A DNA stretch of 60,141 bases from JALHTG01 sp964653695 (GTDB lineage Archaea > Thermoproteota > Bathyarchaeia > 40CM-2-53-6 > JALHTG01). Of this stretch, positions 1 to 8,987 are shown one piece after another. The notes beneath the pieces are model-generated. The model was not told the DNA's origin. It was given only the letters and a program-made list of their open reading frames with translations, and did not search any database. The stretch is from the NCBI GenBank assembly GCA_964653695.1, contig CAZZFQ010000001.1:1-60141 (forward strand), given 5' to 3'. Numbering within the stretch: the stretch's first letter is position 1; each line of letters opens with the position of its first letter. The position numbers and the translations under genes are program-made.

Positions 1-328
1 ATTGTTCGACTCTTTGTACTGATATCGTGCAATTGGTGACAATTGCGGCCAAGGCCCCGACTGCAGCGAGTATAGGCGCCAACATTACTCCTATTGCAGC
101 AAACGCCAACGGAATATCAAGCAGCACTCTTCCGTTCTGTTTTATCACCATTCTTCGAATGTTCCCTTCGTGAATCAACTCCTCAACTTTCCGAACCAGC
201 TCTTTTCCAGCCACCTGAAACTCTTCGACAACAGTTTTTTCTTGAGGTCTCACTCTCGCACCGCAAGCAGAGCAGAAGTACGCATTTTCCTTCAGAGCCG
301 CGCCGCATATCCGACAGTACACTTCCAA
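1..328 (-). CDS. Zinc ribbon-DUF4342 protein, C-terminus off the window
   Basis: Reading leftwards from a TTG at 328, the frame stays open to the window edge (109 residues seen). It starts with a double-CxxC zinc ribbon (CRICG at about residue 4 and CSACG about 14 residues later). This is followed by a segment with the pattern 'GKELVRKVEELIHEGNIRR' and then a hydrophobic 'PLAFAAIGVMLAPILAAVGAL' stretch, which I recognise as DUF4342. That domain has no assigned function; the hydrophobic end suggests membrane association. The start rests on an AT-rich box (CTCTTAATG, near 355-366 on the minus strand) about 25 nt before a possible transcription start, with GGTGA just before the TTG. The frame is also open about 40 codons further upstream but has no usable start codon there. 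Family call confident; function unknown. Confidence 0.75.
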   Translation of the reverse strand, partial: MEVYCRICGAALKENAYFCSACGARVRPQEKTVVEEFQVAGKELVRKVEELIHEGNIRRMVIKQNGRVLLDIPLAFAAIGVMLAPILAAVGALAAIVTNCTISVQRVEQ

Positions 329-550
329 CTCACCACAAGATCTTTCTCTAATGAGTGCATTAAGAGTATCCTCATAAGCAAAGAAGCTTCCTATCGAGTT
401 CTTGTCTCCCCCCTCCTTTCATCCTCTATTGTACTGGCAACTTCACGAAACCGCTACCAAGGGAGAGCTATGGACAAACAGTTTCTGTCCTGACCTTGGA
501 ACATGCATATCAATTGCCCGGAGAGCATTTTCGAAGGCTTCAATGTTCTC

Positions 551-1447
551 TTAGGCGAGATCTTTCAAGTACCGTTCAAGTTTCGTGTCTAGTATGGTGA
601 AGTGGGGCTCATCGATTTTTCCCTTCTTGAGAAGCTGAACGATTTCGCCCTTCATTTGCTCGAGGCGTTTCCTGCACTCTTCCCGATTCATGAAGAACTC
701 GTTGTATACTGAGTCTACTTTTGTGAGGTAGCTCGATACGAACCTTCGTTTCCTAGTCTTGACGAGCCATCCCAGAAGTGGCACGGCCGCGGCTGCCACA
801 CCTCCGCCAGCTACTTGGATCAGTTGCGTCATATCAAGACCGAAGAGCATTGATGACGACGGTTGAGACGTGGTGGTCGGAGTAGTAGTGATCGTGGTTG
901 GTGTTGAGCCAACTACTCTCACCATCCAATTTGTCTCTTCTTTCTTGGGCGGAGTCTTCCATTTGATTTCGCTCCAGTCAGTCAGGATACGCTTGCCGGA
1001 GACGATCTCCGAATACCGATTCACCAAGCTGGAATCGCTGGCGATTCCAATACCTCGCTCAGGGGTCGAGCTTGTGTAGATGACGACAAAGAAGCTTCCC
1101 ACAACTACAGGGCCTGGGATGTCGACATTCACCCATGTTGATACTGTCGTGAACTTGGCATAAGGGTGGGCGGAGCTATGCAGAATGCTACGATTCGACG
1201 ACCAAATCTCAACGACAAACTCCATGCTTTCCGTTCGATTACCATAACGATATCCGTAGATTCTCACTCTTAGAACGCGCCACGGAATGCTAGGCGGAGA
1301 AAATGAGACCGCGTGCCCATAGATACCGGCAAGGTAAGCAGATCCTGAAGGTTTCCCTTGGTCGTGTGCAAGTTCAATCACTTCAGGAGTAGGCCCTAGA
1401 AGCAAAGTCAAGAACGCCAGTAAAAACAGCTTATCGCGACCATTCAT
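551..1447 (-). CDS. Secreted, membrane-anchored surface protein, unknown function
   Basis: About 298 residues. A hydrophobic signal peptide follows the start (KLFLLAFLTLLLG). It leads into a beta-rich extracytoplasmic region of about 165 residues, then a Thr/Ser/Pro linker (TTTITTTPTTTS) typical of archaeal glycosylated stalks. Next come one transmembrane helix (about residues 205-228) and a basic, charged cytoplasmic tail of about 70 residues with coiled-coil character. I do not recognise a named domain in the ectodomain. I chose the ATG at 1447 over the TTG at 1456 because AGGT lies about 8 nt before it and the signal peptide follows directly. It lies upstream of, and co-directional with, the DUF4342 gene, but 220 bp separate them. 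A cell-surface binding or envelope role is inferred from architecture only. Confidence 0.6.
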   Translation of the reverse strand: MNGRDKLFLLAFLTLLLGPTPEVIELAHDQGKPSGSAYLAGIYGHAVSFSPPSIPWRVLRVRIYGYRYGNRTESMEFVVEIWSSNRSILHSSAHPYAKFTTVSTWVNVDIPGPVVVGSFFVVIYTSSTPERGIGIASDSSLVNRYSEIVSGKRILTDWSEIKWKTPPKKEETNWMVRVVGSTPTTITTTPTTTSQPSSSMLFGLDMTQLIQVAGGGVAAAAVPLLGWLVKTRKRRFVSSYLTKVDSVYNEFFMNREECRKRLEQMKGEIVQLLKKGKIDEPHFTILDTKLERYLKDLA

Positions 1448-1554
1448 TTTTGGCAACCTAGGTCGGTACGGTACGCTCTCCTTTCTATCGTTATGGGGAA
1501 CCTGCCTTACATTCTTTTCGAAACTAGGTGTAAAAGTCCCGTGAGATATAGCAA

Positions 1555-1566
1555 GGCATTTAAGCT
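1555..1566 (+). promoter_or_regulatory. TATA-like box for tldD
   Basis: GCATTTAAGC lies about 40 nt before the chosen tldD start at 1602, which would place transcription start near 1586. Seen by eye; no profile was computed. Confidence 0.4.
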
Positions 1567-1601
1567 CTCGACTTGGACTCCTGATTTCGGAGATGCTAGT
1601 T

Positions 1602-3053
1602 ATGAGTGAAGATCTTGCAAGAGTAGCGTTACGGACCGTTCAGAAACTAGGTGCCTCATACGCTGACGTGCGACATGTCAAAATCGAGTCTGAAAGCCTT
1701 CATGTCAAGAAGGGGGTCCCAGAAGAGATCCGAAAGAGAAGTCTTGCCGGCATCGGGGTCCGGGCAATAGCCAAAGGGGCTTGGGGGTTTGCAGGAACAA
1801 CGATACTGAAGCGCGCTTCGGCTGTTGACATAGCAAGGAAGGCGTACAAAGTTGCCTGTGCAAGCGCAAGGGCAAAGAAGATTGATGTGAAGTTGAGCCC
1901 GACACCGGCGAGGAAGGCGAAGTATTCAACACCAATCCGCAAGGACCCGTTCAAGGTTTCGCTTGAGGAGAAAGTTGATGCATTGAAGACAGCGGAACGG
2001 ATCGCCGCAGGAGAGTCGAAAGAACTCATCAAGACATCGTCAAGCTTCTTCCGCGCCCACCGGGAGAGGAAGCTCTTCCTGAGCAGTGAAGGAGCGAACA
2101 TAGGCCAGACAATTGTGTGGTGTGGGGGAGGTGTTTCAGCAACAGCGATCAGGAGCGGCGATGTGCAAATCCGATCGTATCCTGCTTCGTTCAGAGGCAA
2201 CTTCAACACTGCAGGGTATGAGTTCTTCGAATCGCTGGATCTAGCCGGCCACGCGTCCGAGACTGCAAAAGAAGCTGTACAACTACTATCCGCTGAAAAA
2301 TGCCCAGCAACTACGACAGCGCTAATCACCGCAGGAGACCAGTTGGCGCTACAAGTCCATGAGAGCTGTGGTCATCCAACCGAGCTTGACAGGGCGTTGG
2401 GAATGGAAGCCGACTACGCTGGGACAAGCTTTCTAACCACAGACAAGCTCGGCACTTTCAGGTATGGCTCACCAAAGGTGAATATTTCAGCTGACGCCAC
2501 GGCTCCCGGAGGATTAGGAACCTTCGGCTACGACGACGAAGGCGTTCCAGCCAAGAGCGTGCCCCTAATCAAGAAAGGTGTCTTCGTCAACTATCAAAGC
2601 TCTCGCGAGACTGCGGCCCATCTCAATTTGCCTGAAGGAAGTAGCGGCGGGATGCGCGCCGACTCTCCACTTGCGATGCCCATCGTCCGCATGACCAACA
2701 TCAACCTTCTCCCGGGAGACTGGAAGGTCGAGGAACTCATTAGGGACACGCAGGACGGGATCCTGATGCTAACCAACAAGTCTTGGAGCATTGATGACAG
2801 GAGGCTGAACTTTCAGTTTGGGACTGAGGCAGCATGGTTGATCAAGAATGGAAGCAAGGAACGGATGATTAAACAGGCTACATACACGGGGATAACTCAC
2901 CAGTTCTGGGGAAGCTGCGACGCCGTATCAACCGACGACTGGCATATGCATGGCACCCCTACATGTGGCAAAGGTGTTCCCGGACAAGTGATGTATGTCG
3001 GACACGGAGTTTCCACTGCTAGGTTTCGCGATGTTCGTGTCGGTATAGCGTAG
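1602..3053 (+). CDS. tldD: TldD-type zinc metalloprotease
   Basis: About 483 residues, the usual TldD length. The signature HESCGH (HExxxH) lies at about residues 253-258 and would bind the catalytic zinc, followed by the family-typical GHPTELDRALGMEADYAGTSF segment. The C-terminus has the conserved glycine-rich TCGKGVPGQ region. TldD works as a heterodimer with TldE; in bacteria the pair degrades unfolded peptides and trims precursors such as microcin B17. The partner follows 12 bp downstream. An ATG at 1593 also fits the frame, but GGAG (1589-1592) abuts it and sits 9 nt from the ATG at 1602, so I prefer 1602. Identity is secure; the native substrate is unknown. Confidence 0.93.
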   Translation: MSEDLARVALRTVQKLGASYADVRHVKIESESLHVKKGVPEEIRKRSLAGIGVRAIAKGAWGFAGTTILKRASAVDIARKAYKVACASARAKKIDVKLSPTPARKAKYSTPIRKDPFKVSLEEKVDALKTAERIAAGESKELIKTSSSFFRAHRERKLFLSSEGANIGQTIVWCGGGVSATAIRSGDVQIRSYPASFRGNFNTAGYEFFESLDLAGHASETAKEAVQLLSAEKCPATTTALITAGDQLALQVHESCGHPTELDRALGMEADYAGTSFLTTDKLGTFRYGSPKVNISADATAPGGLGTFGYDDEGVPAKSVPLIKKGVFVNYQSSRETAAHLNLPEGSSGGMRADSPLAMPIVRMTNINLLPGDWKVEELIRDTQDGILMLTNKSWSIDDRRLNFQFGTEAAWLIKNGSKERMIKQATYTGITHQFWGSCDAVSTDDWHMHGTPTCGKGVPGQVMYVGHGVSTARFRDVRVGIA

Positions 3054-3065
3054 GAGGCGATTGAG

Positions 3066-4436
3066 TTGCCACTTGAAACCCTATCTGAACTTGCGAGGAA
3101 AGCCACAAGACTTGCAGTCAAGAAGGGAGCAGATCAGGCTGAAGCCACGGCATTCACATTCGTCGAGGATCTTACAAGATTCGCTAACTCTCAGATTCAC
3201 CAGAATGTGGCTACACACAAGGACGGGCTAAGAGTTCGAGTAGTTCTTAAGAAAAAGATCGGAGACGTGCTCGTAGGCGCGTTTGATCCGTCATCTGTTG
3301 AAGGCGCGGTTAGCGATGCAGTCAAGATTGCGAAGGTCTCGCCGCCAAACGAACTCTTCAAGACCTTGCCGGAACCAAAGAAGTACACCGCTTTGAAGGG
3401 AACCTACGATAGGAAGACGGCTGTCTGCGATCCAAACTTCAGAGCTGACAACGCGAAGAGGGCGATTCAGGTCGCTCACGGCAAGGCAAACGTCGTCAAA
3501 GCGGTTGCTGGCTCGTACATGACGGGGTCAGCCAGCTTCGCAGTGGCAAACAGCTTGGGAATAGATGCGAAAGCGCAGATCTCTCTTGCGCAGATGGCTG
3601 TGACCGTGATATCAGAGAAACAAGGATCCGAAGGGCACGGGTACTACTCAGCTAATGCCAGGAACGTAAAGGAGATCGATGTTGACAAGATTGCTGAGAA
3701 GGCTACTGACAAATCTGTAAGAAGCGTTCAGTCGACACGCCTAGAGCCTGGAGAATACGAAGCGATATTGGCCCCCGACGCAGTCGCTTTGTCACTGTAC
3801 TACTTGAGTAACGCGTTCGTGGCCACTTGGTTCCAGGACGGGACTTCATTCGTCAAATACAATCTAGGCAAGCAGGTTTTCCACGAGAAATTCAACTTGA
3901 AGGACGACGCCAGGGACATGGCTACCCTGTACGTGTCCTCGGTAGACGGCGAAGGAGTACCGAAGCGATCTCTAACTCTAGTCAAGAGCGGCGTTGTCAA
4001 CGAGAAGAGTATATGCTACGACTCTTACACCGCTGGAAAGGAGGGAAAGGACAGTACGGGGCACGCCGTGGTTCCGTTCTTCGAGACTTTCGCAGCTGGC
4101 CCAGACCTGATAAACATGGTAATGGCACCGGGTGACGCCTCAGAGGAAGAGATGGTCAAGGAAACCAAGCGTGGCGTGTATGTTTCGAGATTCCACTATG
4201 TCAGAACCGTGAACCAGCCCAGAATGATCTTGACCGGACTGACGCGAGACGGAACATTTCTGATAGAGAACGGTGAGATCACCAAGCCAGTACGAAACTT
4301 GAGGTTCACGGACAGCTTCCTAGATGTCTACAAAGGAATGCAGATGATCGGAAAGGATCAGGAGAGACAAACGCTTGCGACCATTCCCGCACTGAAGGTG
4401 AGCAAACTAAGGTTCACAGGTGTGAGCGAACAGTAA
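3066..4436 (+). CDS. tldE: TldE/PmbA partner subunit
   Basis: 456 residues, homologous to TldD but without an HExxxH motif, as expected for the non-catalytic TldE subunit that completes the chamber-like heterodimer. It begins at a TTG 12 bp after tldD (GGAGGCGATTGAG precedes it, giving a good ribosome binding site), so the two genes form one operon. N-terminal helical segment (LSELARKATRLAVKKGADQAEA) and C-terminal TRGVYVSRFHYVR and LTRDGTFLIENGEI segments are typical of the family. A T-run follows the stop codon. Confidence 0.92.
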   Translation: MPLETLSELARKATRLAVKKGADQAEATAFTFVEDLTRFANSQIHQNVATHKDGLRVRVVLKKKIGDVLVGAFDPSSVEGAVSDAVKIAKVSPPNELFKTLPEPKKYTALKGTYDRKTAVCDPNFRADNAKRAIQVAHGKANVVKAVAGSYMTGSASFAVANSLGIDAKAQISLAQMAVTVISEKQGSEGHGYYSANARNVKEIDVDKIAEKATDKSVRSVQSTRLEPGEYEAILAPDAVALSLYYLSNAFVATWFQDGTSFVKYNLGKQVFHEKFNLKDDARDMATLYVSSVDGEGVPKRSLTLVKSGVVNEKSICYDSYTAGKEGKDSTGHAVVPFFETFAAGPDLINMVMAPGDASEEEMVKETKRGVYVSRFHYVRTVNQPRMILTGLTRDGTFLIENGEITKPVRNLRFTDSFLDVYKGMQMIGKDQERQTLATIPALKVSKLRFTGVSEQ

Positions 4437-4454
4437 GACTTCTCAAAAGTAACC

Positions 4455-4465
4455 CTCCCTTTTTT
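4455..4465 (+). terminator. Poly-T terminator after tldDE
   Basis: Six consecutive T (4460-4465) preceded by CCCTCCC, 20 nt after the tldE stop. Archaeal RNA polymerase terminates at such T-runs. A small inverted repeat CGATTC/GAATCG (about 4468-4490) follows. Confidence 0.5.
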
Positions 4466-4509
4466 GACGATTCAATTCTTCGTAGAATCGATTCAAGATT
4501 GTATTCAAC

Positions 4510-5985
4510 ATGAACATTCGTTTCCAGGCAGCCCCAAACAAATGGCTGATTCTGATAGTGACAACTCTCGGGTCGTTCATGACCCCTTTCGACACTAGCG
4601 CAGTAAATGTGGCAATTCCCTCCATCGGGTCGGACTTGGGAGGCGAACTGATCTTACTCTCATGGGTCCCGGTTGCGTATCTTCTCTCGTTGACCGCGTT
4701 TCTCCTAGTCTTCGGCCGACTTGGGGACATGAAAGGGAGAAAACCTCTGTTTGTTGTAGGGACCTTGGTTTTCACATTTTTCTCAGTTCTATCAGCGCTC
4801 TCAAATTCGCTTCACCAATTGATCGCAGCGCGGCTAGGTCAAGGCGTAGGGGCGTCGATGATGTCTGGAAATTCCTTCGCTTTGGCCACATCGGCTTTTC
4901 CATCCTCTGAGAGAGGGAAAACTGTAGGAATAGTTACGGCCGCTACCTACGCCGGGCTATCAATCGGCCCAGCTCTCGGAGGCTTCCTAACCTCCCAATT
5001 CGGCTGGAGGTCGATCTTCTATGTCAATATTCCGCTCGGTTTGGTTACAGCCTCTGTGTGCCATTTCAGAACCCATGAAAGATTTCATGTTAGGCAAGAA
5101 GCAACGCTCGACATACTAGGAGCTCTGAGCTTGATCGCATTACTCTCATCCGTTCTAATATCCGTCACATTCAGTGGGGCCGCCACGATCCCACCACAAT
5201 ACATGCTCTCTTTGGCGTCCCTTGCTGTGTTTTCATTCCTACTATTCATATTCGTGGAGAAGAAGCTTGCACCTCAGCCGCTAATTGATGTTAGACTGTT
5301 TACCGGGAACCGGATGTTTGCATTTTCGAACTTGACAGCCCTTCTGCACTATATTGCGTCGTATGGAATCGGATTCTTGTTGTCCCTATTTCTTCAACTA
5401 GTTTTGAGACTTGATGCCCATGGGGCAGGACTGATAATGCTCTCACAACCACTCTTGATGGCCATAGTCTCGCCATTCAGTGGCCATCTCTCAGACAGAA
5501 TGGAGCCAAGATTCCTCTCCTCACTGGGACTTGGAATAATGTCCGCTACCATTCTAGTTCTCTCTGGTGTAACCGCCGACACGACAACGTATGCGATAGT
5601 TCTCATACTCGCGGTCTTAGGCTTCGGGTACGGCCTGTTCAGTTCACCAAATTCAAGTGCCGTGATGGGCTCGATACCAAGAGAGTCGCTGGGCGTAGGC
5701 TCGGGGACACTGGCAACCATGAGATTCTTGGGGCAATCTCTGAGCCTAGCGGTCGTCACGTTCATGCTGACGAGAAGCGTTTCAGCTGACATATTGATTG
5801 TTGGAAAGGAACAGCTGAACGTTCCTCTTGACGAGTTTCTTTCAGGTTTCAGAGTCGCGCTTCAACTGTGCACAGCCATAGGAGCAGCGGCAGTGGCGGT
5901 GTCTATGGCCCGGGGAAGGCAGCACACAAGCACTTACAGCAGAGTTCTGAGTTCAGAGAGGCACGTCACTTCATGGTCTGCCTGA
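4510..5985 (+). CDS. MFS drug-type exporter (DHA2-like, 14 TM)
   Basis: 491 residues with about 14 hydrophobic segments, the size and topology of the EmrB/QacA (DHA2) branch of the major facilitator superfamily. The loop motif GRLGDMKGRK (about residues 70-80) is the MFS motif A, and 'ATYAGLSIGPALGGFL' is the antiporter motif C. It probably exports a hydrophobic or toxic compound by proton antiport; the substrate cannot be read from sequence. No adaptor protein or local regulator is next to it. Its 3' end overlaps the convergent HAD gene by 52 bp. The start is an ATG with no strong ribosome binding site. Confidence 0.9.
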   Translation: MNIRFQAAPNKWLILIVTTLGSFMTPFDTSAVNVAIPSIGSDLGGELILLSWVPVAYLLSLTAFLLVFGRLGDMKGRKPLFVVGTLVFTFFSVLSALSNSLHQLIAARLGQGVGASMMSGNSFALATSAFPSSERGKTVGIVTAATYAGLSIGPALGGFLTSQFGWRSIFYVNIPLGLVTASVCHFRTHERFHVRQEATLDILGALSLIALLSSVLISVTFSGAATIPPQYMLSLASLAVFSFLLFIFVEKKLAPQPLIDVRLFTGNRMFAFSNLTALLHYIASYGIGFLLSLFLQLVLRLDAHGAGLIMLSQPLLMAIVSPFSGHLSDRMEPRFLSSLGLGIMSATILVLSGVTADTTTYAIVLILAVLGFGYGLFSSPNSSAVMGSIPRESLGVGSGTLATMRFLGQSLSLAVVTFMLTRSVSADILIVGKEQLNVPLDEFLSGFRVALQLCTAIGAAAVAVSMARGRQHTSTYSRVLSSERHVTSWSA

Positions 5986-6653
5986 ATGGAAGTGTTCCAG
6001 CGTCTACGTACAACTAGAATTGTCTGCATTCCTGCCTTTCTTGCTCCTTCAATGTCAGTGAAAGGTTTGTCTCCGATCATGACACACTTGCGTGGCGAAA
6101 CCTCAAGCCTATCGGCGACTAGGAGGAACGGTAGAGGACTTGTTTTCTTTTCCGCAGTTTCGTCACCGCTTACGACATATGTATCGAAGAAATCCTTCAG
6201 GGGAAGTCGAGAGATCCTTCGAGCTTTTCGTCCAACAGTTCCATCATCATCAGTAACCAATCCTAACTTGTATCCTTCGTTTTTGAGATATTCGAGCGTG
6301 GTGGCGGCATCAGGGTACGGAACACTATCCTCCTCGTAGGCGTTCCAGTACTCGGTGGTCATCTTCCTGATGAGGGATGTTGGAAGTCTTCTGATTGGGG
6401 CTAATTGATCAACAAGCATCTGCCACCAGACATTTCGATTGTATAGAAGCCTTTGATTCATCTCATCATCCAGTTGCCTAATGGTGTCCTCGATCTTGCT
6501 GAGCTCAACGGTCAATTTGCTCTCTGTGAAGAATTTCTCAAACAAGTCAGCTACTTTCTTGTGAGCGGCTGTCAGCCCACGCTGCGCGTCGATTAGAGTT
6601 TCGTCCAAGTCGAAGATTGCTGCTTCTATGTCGCCGATCTTGCTGACCAACAC
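5934..6653 (-). CDS. HAD-family phosphatase
   Basis: 239 residues with the haloacid dehalogenase motifs in order: FDLDETLID (nucleophile Asp and acid Asp at about residues 14-18), VTDDDGT (motif II), a Lys in the AEKKTSP loop (motif III) and GDKPFTDIEGARKAGM (motif IV). A helical cap lies between motifs I and II, as in phosphoglycolate-phosphatase-like subfamily I members. It hydrolyses a small phosphorylated metabolite that I cannot name. It lies 14 bp downstream of the metallophosphoesterase on the same strand and is probably co-transcribed with it. The start is a GTG (alternative TTG one codon on). Its end overlaps the convergent MFS gene. Confidence 0.88.
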   Translation of the reverse strand: MLVSKIGDIEAAIFDLDETLIDAQRGLTAAHKKVADLFEKFFTESKLTVELSKIEDTIRQLDDEMNQRLLYNRNVWWQMLVDQLAPIRRLPTSLIRKMTTEYWNAYEEDSVPYPDAATTLEYLKNEGYKLGLVTDDDGTVGRKARRISRLPLKDFFDTYVVSGDETAEKKTSPLPFLLVADRLEVSPRKCVMIGDKPFTDIEGARKAGMQTILVVRRRWNTSIQADHEVTCLSELRTLL

Positions 6654-6667
6654 GGGTCGCGCTCAAG

Positions 6668-7447
6668 TCATCTTGCAGCGTACTGAAGTAGCTGCATCTG
6701 GCCGTTTTCGATCTTGAGGTAAGTGTTCTGCACTGCAGCGTCAGAGACCCAACAGCCCGCGTTGGCAACAGAGGCGTCGACGAATGGGCGATGCGTATGC
6801 CCAAATACCAGCCTCTCAGCCTTCCCTAGGCCTAGGAACAGGTCCTTGACTCGTGACCTAGCGAACCTGTCTACTCTATGCATATCCTTCCGTTTCTCTG
6901 GTGCCTCTGCGATAGATTGAATCATGCTTTTTCTCTTGTCTCCCGCTTTGAAGGACAAGTGGATGCTGTCCCAGAGGAAGGATAGGAGGTCACCTATGAA
7001 GTCACCAGTTCTTTGGCATAGAGACACACACAATTCTTCGTACTCCTCGATTGTGAGAGGCTCCAGATTCGAGAGGACTTCGAGTTGATAGCCGTGCATG
7101 AAGGTGAACGTGCTACCTCCATCCTTGAGCGTAAGAGTCTTCTGGATGTTGAATGCACCAGTTCCAGTCGGATTAAGCCTTGCAAAGGTGAAGTCGTGAT
7201 TTCCGGGAATATAGTCTATGTTAGCCGCAAGGTTTTCGAGCTTCTCCACAAGACCCTCGTTCTCAAGCACGACTGCTACGTTGTTTCTTCTCCAGAAGTC
7301 AAAGATGTCTCCGAGTAGTACGAAGTGGTCTGACTGTCCAAGGGATTTTCCGATTTCATCGAGGAACCTCCCAAAAGGTTCTCTGTTTGCGCGGTCATAT
7401 CCAAGATGGACATCAGAGGCCACTACAATCAAGCTTTTCTCCCACAT
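6668..7447 (-). CDS. LpxH-like metallophosphoesterase
   Basis: 259 residues with the calcineurin-like metal-binding set: SDVHLGYD (residues 11-18), GDIFDFWRR, GNHDF, a single His in MHGYQLE and GHTHRPF near the C-terminus. The spacing and the GDIFDFW motif resemble UDP-2,3-diacylglucosamine hydrolase (LpxH). Archaea have no lipid A, so the substrate must differ; an archaeal phospholipid precursor or nucleotide-sugar pyrophosphate is a reasonable guess, and egsA lies next to it upstream. It starts at an ATG about 20 nt after a TATA-like box, so the mRNA is probably leaderless. The HAD gene follows 14 bp downstream. Confidence 0.88.
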   Translation of the reverse strand: MWEKSLIVVASDVHLGYDRANREPFGRFLDEIGKSLGQSDHFVLLGDIFDFWRRNNVAVVLENEGLVEKLENLAANIDYIPGNHDFTFARLNPTGTGAFNIQKTLTLKDGGSTFTFMHGYQLEVLSNLEPLTIEEYEELCVSLCQRTGDFIGDLLSFLWDSIHLSFKAGDKRKSMIQSIAEAPEKRKDMHRVDRFARSRVKDLFLGLGKAERLVFGHTHRPFVDASVANAGCWVSDAAVQNTYLKIENGQMQLLQYAAR

Positions 7448-7460
7448 ATTGTGGATAGAT

Positions 7461-7472
7461 CGGATATAGAAA
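7461..7472 (-). promoter_or_regulatory. TATA-like box, leaderless promoter of the phosphoesterase
   Basis: On the minus strand CTTTCTATATCCG is centred about 20 nt before the ATG at 7447, the distance expected for a leaderless or near-leaderless archaeal transcript. Confidence 0.45.
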
Positions 7473-7555
7473 GTAAACCAATATCATAGTCGATCACAGT
7501 GCCAGAATGGCTACATCCTTAGACCTATGTGAAGCCCCAGGTGCCTGCTACGTCA

Positions 7556-8668
7556 CTAGGTAACCGCTGTCTCGTCGAGTAAGCTTGCGGCCTCAGTCAC
7601 TGTTAGCGGCCTCTTGTGAACGATCGTGTATCTTTCTGGCCTTATGCTAGCTCCCTCAACCAGAGCCCGAGCAGCCAACTCTCGGTCGATGCCGAGCCTT
7701 CTCAGGCTAGGATTGGCACCGAAGCCCTGTAGCACCTGTTTGATGTTTCGCCATTGATACTTCGTCTCTCTCCACCAGTTGGGGTTGTGCTCCTCATGGT
7801 ACCTTGCCAACGGTATCGCCCCAAGTCCACATTGCTCGCCATGCATCGCTGGCTTCTCCGCGTTTAGATCAATGAAGTGCGAGAACAAGTGCTCTGCCCC
7901 AGAGGCAGGCCTAGATGAGCCGGCAATTATCATAGAGGCACCGGAATTCAGTAGCGCCTCTACAAGGCTCTTGACCGCCTCCTTCCTTGGGATTGTCTTG
8001 GGAAGCTCGATCAAGTCTGTCATGGCGTGAAAAGCGAGCCTCGCAGCCCGTTCGCAGTAGTATTCATTCTTCTCGTCCCTGCCGAGTTCCCAGTCTTTCA
8101 GCGAAGTAACCTTGGCCACGACATCTGCATATCCGGCCGAGATCATCCTGCTCGGAGCGTTCGCGAGAATCTCCAAGTCCGCTACAACGGCTACAGGCGG
8201 ATTGGCCTGTAAGGAACTCTTTCTACGGTTCTGAATGATTGATGCAATTGGCGAGGCTATGCCGTCATGAGACAGGCCCGTCGGCACAGAAATGAAAGGG
8301 AGGTCATTCTGGTACGAAGCAATCTTTGCTACATCTACTGGGGATCCCCCTCCCACTGCGATGCAGAAGTCGCGTTCCCTTAATTGGTCACTAACTCTTC
8401 TCGCATCTTCAGTGTCGGCCCTTTCTATTATGGCTTCGTTGACGGAATAGTTCGCGCCTTCAAGAATCTCCCTCGCCTTCTGGCCGGCGATACTCCTTGT
8501 GATAGAGTCTTCGACAATGAGGCATCTTCGCCCTATGTCAAGAGTGTCCGCAATTTCACCTAAATCTAGCAGACATTTCTCGCCGATAGCGATCACTCTG
8601 AGCGGTATCTGGTGTTCTCTTCCACACTCGCAACTCCATGAGTCAGGAAACTTGAACTTCAGAGCCAT
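7556..8668 (-). CDS. egsA: sn-Glycerol-1-phosphate dehydrogenase
   Basis: 370 residues, an iron-alcohol-dehydrogenase-fold enzyme that reduces dihydroxyacetone phosphate to sn-glycerol-1-phosphate with NAD(P)H, the first committed step of archaeal ether lipids. Diagnostic segments are VGGGSPVDVAKI (nucleotide binding), SVPTGLSHDGIASPIASI (the G1PDH signature) and metal-binding His residues in SGAEHLFSHF and MHGEQCGLG. A CECG pair near residue 15 is an added feature of the N-terminus. This gene is the best single indicator here that the DNA is archaeal; bacterial AraM homologues exist but do not fit the rest of the window. It has no tight operon partner. Confidence 0.93.
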   Translation of the reverse strand: MALKFKFPDSWSCECGREHQIPLRVIAIGEKCLLDLGEIADTLDIGRRCLIVEDSITRSIAGQKAREILEGANYSVNEAIIERADTEDARRVSDQLRERDFCIAVGGGSPVDVAKIASYQNDLPFISVPTGLSHDGIASPIASIIQNRRKSSLQANPPVAVVADLEILANAPSRMISAGYADVVAKVTSLKDWELGRDEKNEYYCERAARLAFHAMTDLIELPKTIPRKEAVKSLVEALLNSGASMIIAGSSRPASGAEHLFSHFIDLNAEKPAMHGEQCGLGAIPLARYHEEHNPNWWRETKYQWRNIKQVLQGFGANPSLRRLGIDRELAARALVEGASIRPERYTIVHKRPLTVTEAASLLDETAVT

Positions 8669-8987
8669 TTCTCGTCGACTCTACCAAGCGCCCGTGTCGA
8701 ATCTTACCCCTGGCAAGCTCGCCTCTGCTTCCTTCCGAGGCCGCGCTTTACCGAAGGATCTAATGACCTTGGCAAGAAAAGCTGTAATCGTCACCACATG
8801 CACCCTTTGAACTGTCACACATGATTGGGCTATGCCGATAAAGCTTTCAAGCTTTCACGCAACAATGGCTGAACTCGATTTGACCTAGGTAGGTTCACTC
8901 GACTCCGAGCCTTATCATATTCAGAGGGCGGCCCTTAGAAGTCAGTTCATCTCCAAGCCAATATATACTCAGAATTCTGGCCATAGC
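8669..8987. other. Divergent intergenic region egsA / S9 peptidase
   Basis: 319 bp between divergent genes. On the plus strand CCAATATATAC (8957-8968) is a clear TATA-like box centred about 25 nt before the peptidase ATG at 8988, implying a leaderless transcript. An AAGCTTTCAAGCTTT direct repeat lies at about 8841-8855. A short minus-strand frame of about 37 codons starting with GTG ends close to egsA; I cannot support it as a gene. Confidence 0.5.

Noticed and set aside
1700..2329. 209-codon minus-strand frame inside tldD
   Set aside because: Antisense to a certain gene, no family, composition of a shadow.
4443..4775. 110-codon minus-strand frame at the MFS start
   Set aside because: Shadow of the MFS gene.
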